Source: Roseomonas sp.
GTDB lineage: Bacteria > Pseudomonadota > Alphaproteobacteria > Acetobacterales > Acetobacteraceae
Reading direction: 5' to 3'
DNA: 64,000 bases
Assembly: GCA_031180725.1 (NCBI GenBank)
Contig: JAPSLO010000006.1
Coordinates: 248,001 to 312,000 of the forward strand
Part shown: positions 62,329-64,000 of the stretch, in pieces
Layout: each line of letters opens with the position of its first letter
How positions within the stretch are numbered: position 1 is the stretch's first letter
The notes under the pieces: model-generated
What the model saw: only the letters and a program-made list of their open reading frames with translations
What the model was told of the DNA's origin: nothing
Databases searched by the model: none
Translations under genes and position numbers: made by a program

Positions 62329-62865
62329 ATGTGCAACCTCTACTCCATGACCAAGGGCCAGCAGGCGATCCGCGACTTGGTGAGGCCCTGGAAGGACAGC
62401 ACGGGCAACCTACCGCCGCTACCCGGCATTTTCCCAGACTACCCGACGCCAATCGTGCGCAACACGCCGGACGGGCGCGAGCTGGCCATGGTGCGCTGGG
62501 GCATGCCGTCGCCGGCCTCCGCGCTGAAAGGCAAGAAGACGGACCCTGGCGTGACGAACGTCCGCAACACCAGTTCGCCGCACTGGCGGCGCTGGCTGGC
62601 CGAGGCGCATCGCTGTGTCGTGCCGTTCACTTCGTTCAGCGAGTTCAACAAGGCTGCCGGTGGCGACATCTGGTTCGCGTTGGATGACGAGCGGCCCTTG
62701 GCCTTCTTCGCCGGCATTTGGACTCCGCAGTGGACCAGCGTGCGGAAGCTGAAAGAAGGCGAGGTCACGACGGACCTCTTCTCCTTCTTGACGACGGAGC
62801 CGAACGCCGAGGTCGGCGCGATCCACCCGAAGGCCATGTCGGCGTCCCTGGACCGCTCAAGTTAG
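62329..62865 (+). CDS. SOS response-associated peptidase (YedK/HMCES family), C-terminally shortened
   Basis: A 178-residue protein matching the start of the YedK/HMCES family, which protects abasic sites in single-stranded DNA by forming a thiazolidine crosslink through Cys2. The catalytic set is visible: Cys2 (MCNLY), Asn80 (NVRNT), Glu105 (FTSFSEF) and His166 (IHPKAM). After IHPKAM the usual P-V-I-L and tryptophan-rich C-terminal segment is missing; the protein ends 8 residues later in SASLDRSS. The family is normally 200-240 residues. It may be a decaying gene or a shorter variant. Confidence 0.82.
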   Translation: MCNLYSMTKGQQAIRDLVRPWKDSTGNLPPLPGIFPDYPTPIVRNTPDGRELAMVRWGMPSPASALKGKKTDPGVTNVRNTSSPHWRRWLAEAHRCVVPFTSFSEFNKAAGGDIWFALDDERPLAFFAGIWTPQWTSVRKLKEGEVTTDLFSFLTTEPNAEVGAIHPKAMSASLDRSS

Positions 62866-63023
62866 CCTAACGCGTTGCTGCGCGGCTCAGCTCCGTCCTA
62901 CAGCAGTCTGGGGACTACCCGGTGACGAACTCCTACCTTATCGGCTTCAGCGCGCTACGGTGACTGCTACGAAATCGAGCGGTCGCCCGACATAAGTCCT
63001 TGATCTTCCGTTATTTTCCGATT

Positions 63024-63099
63024 TGGCGTCCCCAACGGGATTCGAACCCGTGTTACCAACGTGAAAGGCTGGTGTCCTAGGCCTCTAGACGATGGGGAC
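63024..63099 (-). tRNA. tRNA-Glu (anticodon UUC)
   Basis: Read on the minus strand, the 76-base gene folds as a full cloverleaf. The acceptor arms are GTCCCC and GGGGAC. The D-arm lies within GTCTAGAGGCC, the anticodon loop CTTTCAC gives UUC, and the T-arm contains GGTTCGAATCC. The CCA end is encoded (63024-63026). The anticodon stem CCAGC/GTTGG includes one G-U pair. It reads GAA and GAG codons. Confidence 0.95.
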
Positions 63100-63260
63100 G
63101 GACAAGGGGCGTATGGCCGCCGCGGGCGGTAGGGTCAAGCCCTGGCCCCGGCGAAACAGCATCGTGCCACAGGCCTGGCCGCGGTGAGACCAAGCGCACC
63201 GGAAAAGGGGATGCCAGGCCACCGGATTCGCGCTGTGATGACGGCGGAGGTACTCGAGAC

Positions 63261-64000
63261 ATGACCACCCTCAGCCGCCGCTCGGCACTCGCCCTGCCAT
63301 TGGCCGGCGTCCTGCCGCGCCCATCCCTGGCGCAAGCCTGGCCCACACGTCCCATCCGTATCGTGGTGGCCTTCGGCACCGGGGGAGGAACGGACATCAC
63401 CACCCGCATCCTGGCGCCACGTCTTTCGGAAATCCTCGGCCAGCCCGTGGTGGTGGAGAACCGCGTGGGCGCCGGGGGCACGGTGGGCGCCGACTATGTC
63501 GCCAAGCAGCCACCCAATGGCGAGACCTTCCTGCTCGCCACCGTCTCCAACATGGCGCTGGCCCTCGGGCTCTATTCCCGGCTTCCTTATGACCCGGTGA
63601 AGGATCTGGTGGGCGTCGCGCCCACCGTGTTCATCCCGATCGGCCTGGCAGCCTCGGCCAAGCTGGGCGCGAACACGGCGCAGGACTTCATCGCCCTCCT
63701 CCGCGCCAATCCGGGACGTTTCAGCTATGGCAGCGCGGGGGCGGGCACCTCGGGCCACATCGCCTCCTCGGCCTTCCTCTCCCGCATCGGCGCCCGGGCG
63801 GAACATGTGCCGTACCGGAACCCCGGTCAGACCTACCTGGCGCTGCAGCAAGGCGAGATCGCCTTCACCAGCGACATCCCCTCGCTGCTCGCGCCCTTCC
63901 ACCGCGATGGCTCCGCCCGGCTGATGTTCGTGGCGACCGACGAGCGCAGCCCGGCCGCACCGGACGTGCCAACGGCGCGCGAAGTCGGGCTCGGCGACTA
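63261..64000 (+). CDS. Bug/TctC-family periplasmic solute receptor, 3' end cut by the window
   Basis: An open frame of 246 codons from ATG 63261 to the window edge. The leader is TLSRRSALALPLAGVLPRPSLAQ. WPTRPIRIVVAFGTGGGTDIT, VVVENRVGAGGTVGADYVAK, SYGSAGAGTSGHIAS and HVPYRNPGQTYLALQQG show the family. It lies about 160 bases from the divergent tRNA gene. The C-terminal third is outside the window. It is the ninth Bug receptor seen here. Confidence 0.9.
   Translation, partial: MTTLSRRSALALPLAGVLPRPSLAQAWPTRPIRIVVAFGTGGGTDITTRILAPRLSEILGQPVVVENRVGAGGTVGADYVAKQPPNGETFLLATVSNMALALGLYSRLPYDPVKDLVGVAPTVFIPIGLAASAKLGANTAQDFIALLRANPGRFSYGSAGAGTSGHIASSAFLSRIGARAEHVPYRNPGQTYLALQQGEIAFTSDIPSLLAPFHRDGSARLMFVATDERSPAAPDVPTAREVGLGD

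Noticed and set aside
62866-63023. Integration site at the tRNA-Glu 3' end
   Set aside because: No integrase gene and no duplicated tRNA 3' sequence could be found in the window, so a genomic-island attachment site is not supported.
1-64000. CRISPR arrays, rRNA genes, prophage
   Set aside because: No regularly spaced repeats, no rRNA-like conserved segments and no phage structural genes were seen on either strand.

Overview
The window is a high-GC chromosomal segment from an alphaproteobacterium, most likely a pigmented environmental Acetobacteraceae (Roseomonas-like). This is inferred from the gene content: a large set of Bug/TctC-type solute receptors, an EipB/DUF1849 envelope protein, a C30-type carotenoid locus and the alphaproteobacterial style of aspS. 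No search could be run, so the taxonomy is an inference.

Layout. 1-3687 (minus strand) is a DctPQM TRAP uptake operon with an SDR sugar-acid dehydrogenase, divergent from a GntR-type regulator (3810-4841) that carries two winged-helix domains. 4906-9973 is housekeeping: a membrane protein, RNase D, aspS and EipB. 10378-25023 is a large organic-acid island: two alpha/beta hydrolases (one with the complete fluoroacetate dehalogenase catalytic set), a TctC receptor, a fused TctA-TctB permease, a PrpF/GalD-type isomerase, two Ldh-family dehydrogenases, a second TctC receptor, a uronate-dehydrogenase-like SDR, an MBL hydrolase, an aberrant aconitase and an isocitrate/isopropylmalate-type dehydrogenase. 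Together they look like uptake, isomerisation, hydration and oxidation of a tri- or dicarboxylic acid.

25885-29716 is a small surface-polysaccharide locus: an unrecognised 368-aa protein, a WecG/TagA glycosyltransferase, WecB, and a convergent membrane protein. 29815-30875 is a frameshifted UV-damage endonuclease. 31163-37817 is a compact five-gene carotenoid operon (two CrtI/CrtN-like desaturases/oxidases, PlsC-type acyltransferase, GT2 glycosyltransferase, aldehyde dehydrogenase) whose enzyme set parallels staphyloxanthin synthesis. 38006-41310 is an insertion-sequence graveyard (IS110 and two IS5 remnants) around an MFS exporter. 41847-44207 is a secreted cupin divergent from an AraC-HTH/TPR regulator.

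44668-51089 (minus strand) is a seven-gene operon: two Bug receptors, a BKACE-type enzyme, an SMP-30 lactonase, an HpcH/HpaI aldolase, a uronate dehydrogenase-like SDR and a TauD-type dioxygenase, with a divergent LacI regulator. It resembles an oxidative uronate pathway. After an IS630 remnant, 53676-59480 holds two LigI-like amidohydrolases bracketing four consecutive Bug receptors, divergent from an IclR regulator that is followed by a cupin, RidA and an RraA/LigK-like protein (59632-62009). The window closes with a C-terminally truncated SOS peptidase, tRNA-Glu(UUC) and the start of a ninth Bug receptor.

Overall there are nine Bug/TctC receptors but only one TctAB permease, so most receptors are orphans that would need to share permeases or signal. 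Three catabolic regions repeat the same logic: receptor, lactonase/hydrolase, NAD-dependent dehydrogenase, aldolase/isomerase and a dedicated regulator.
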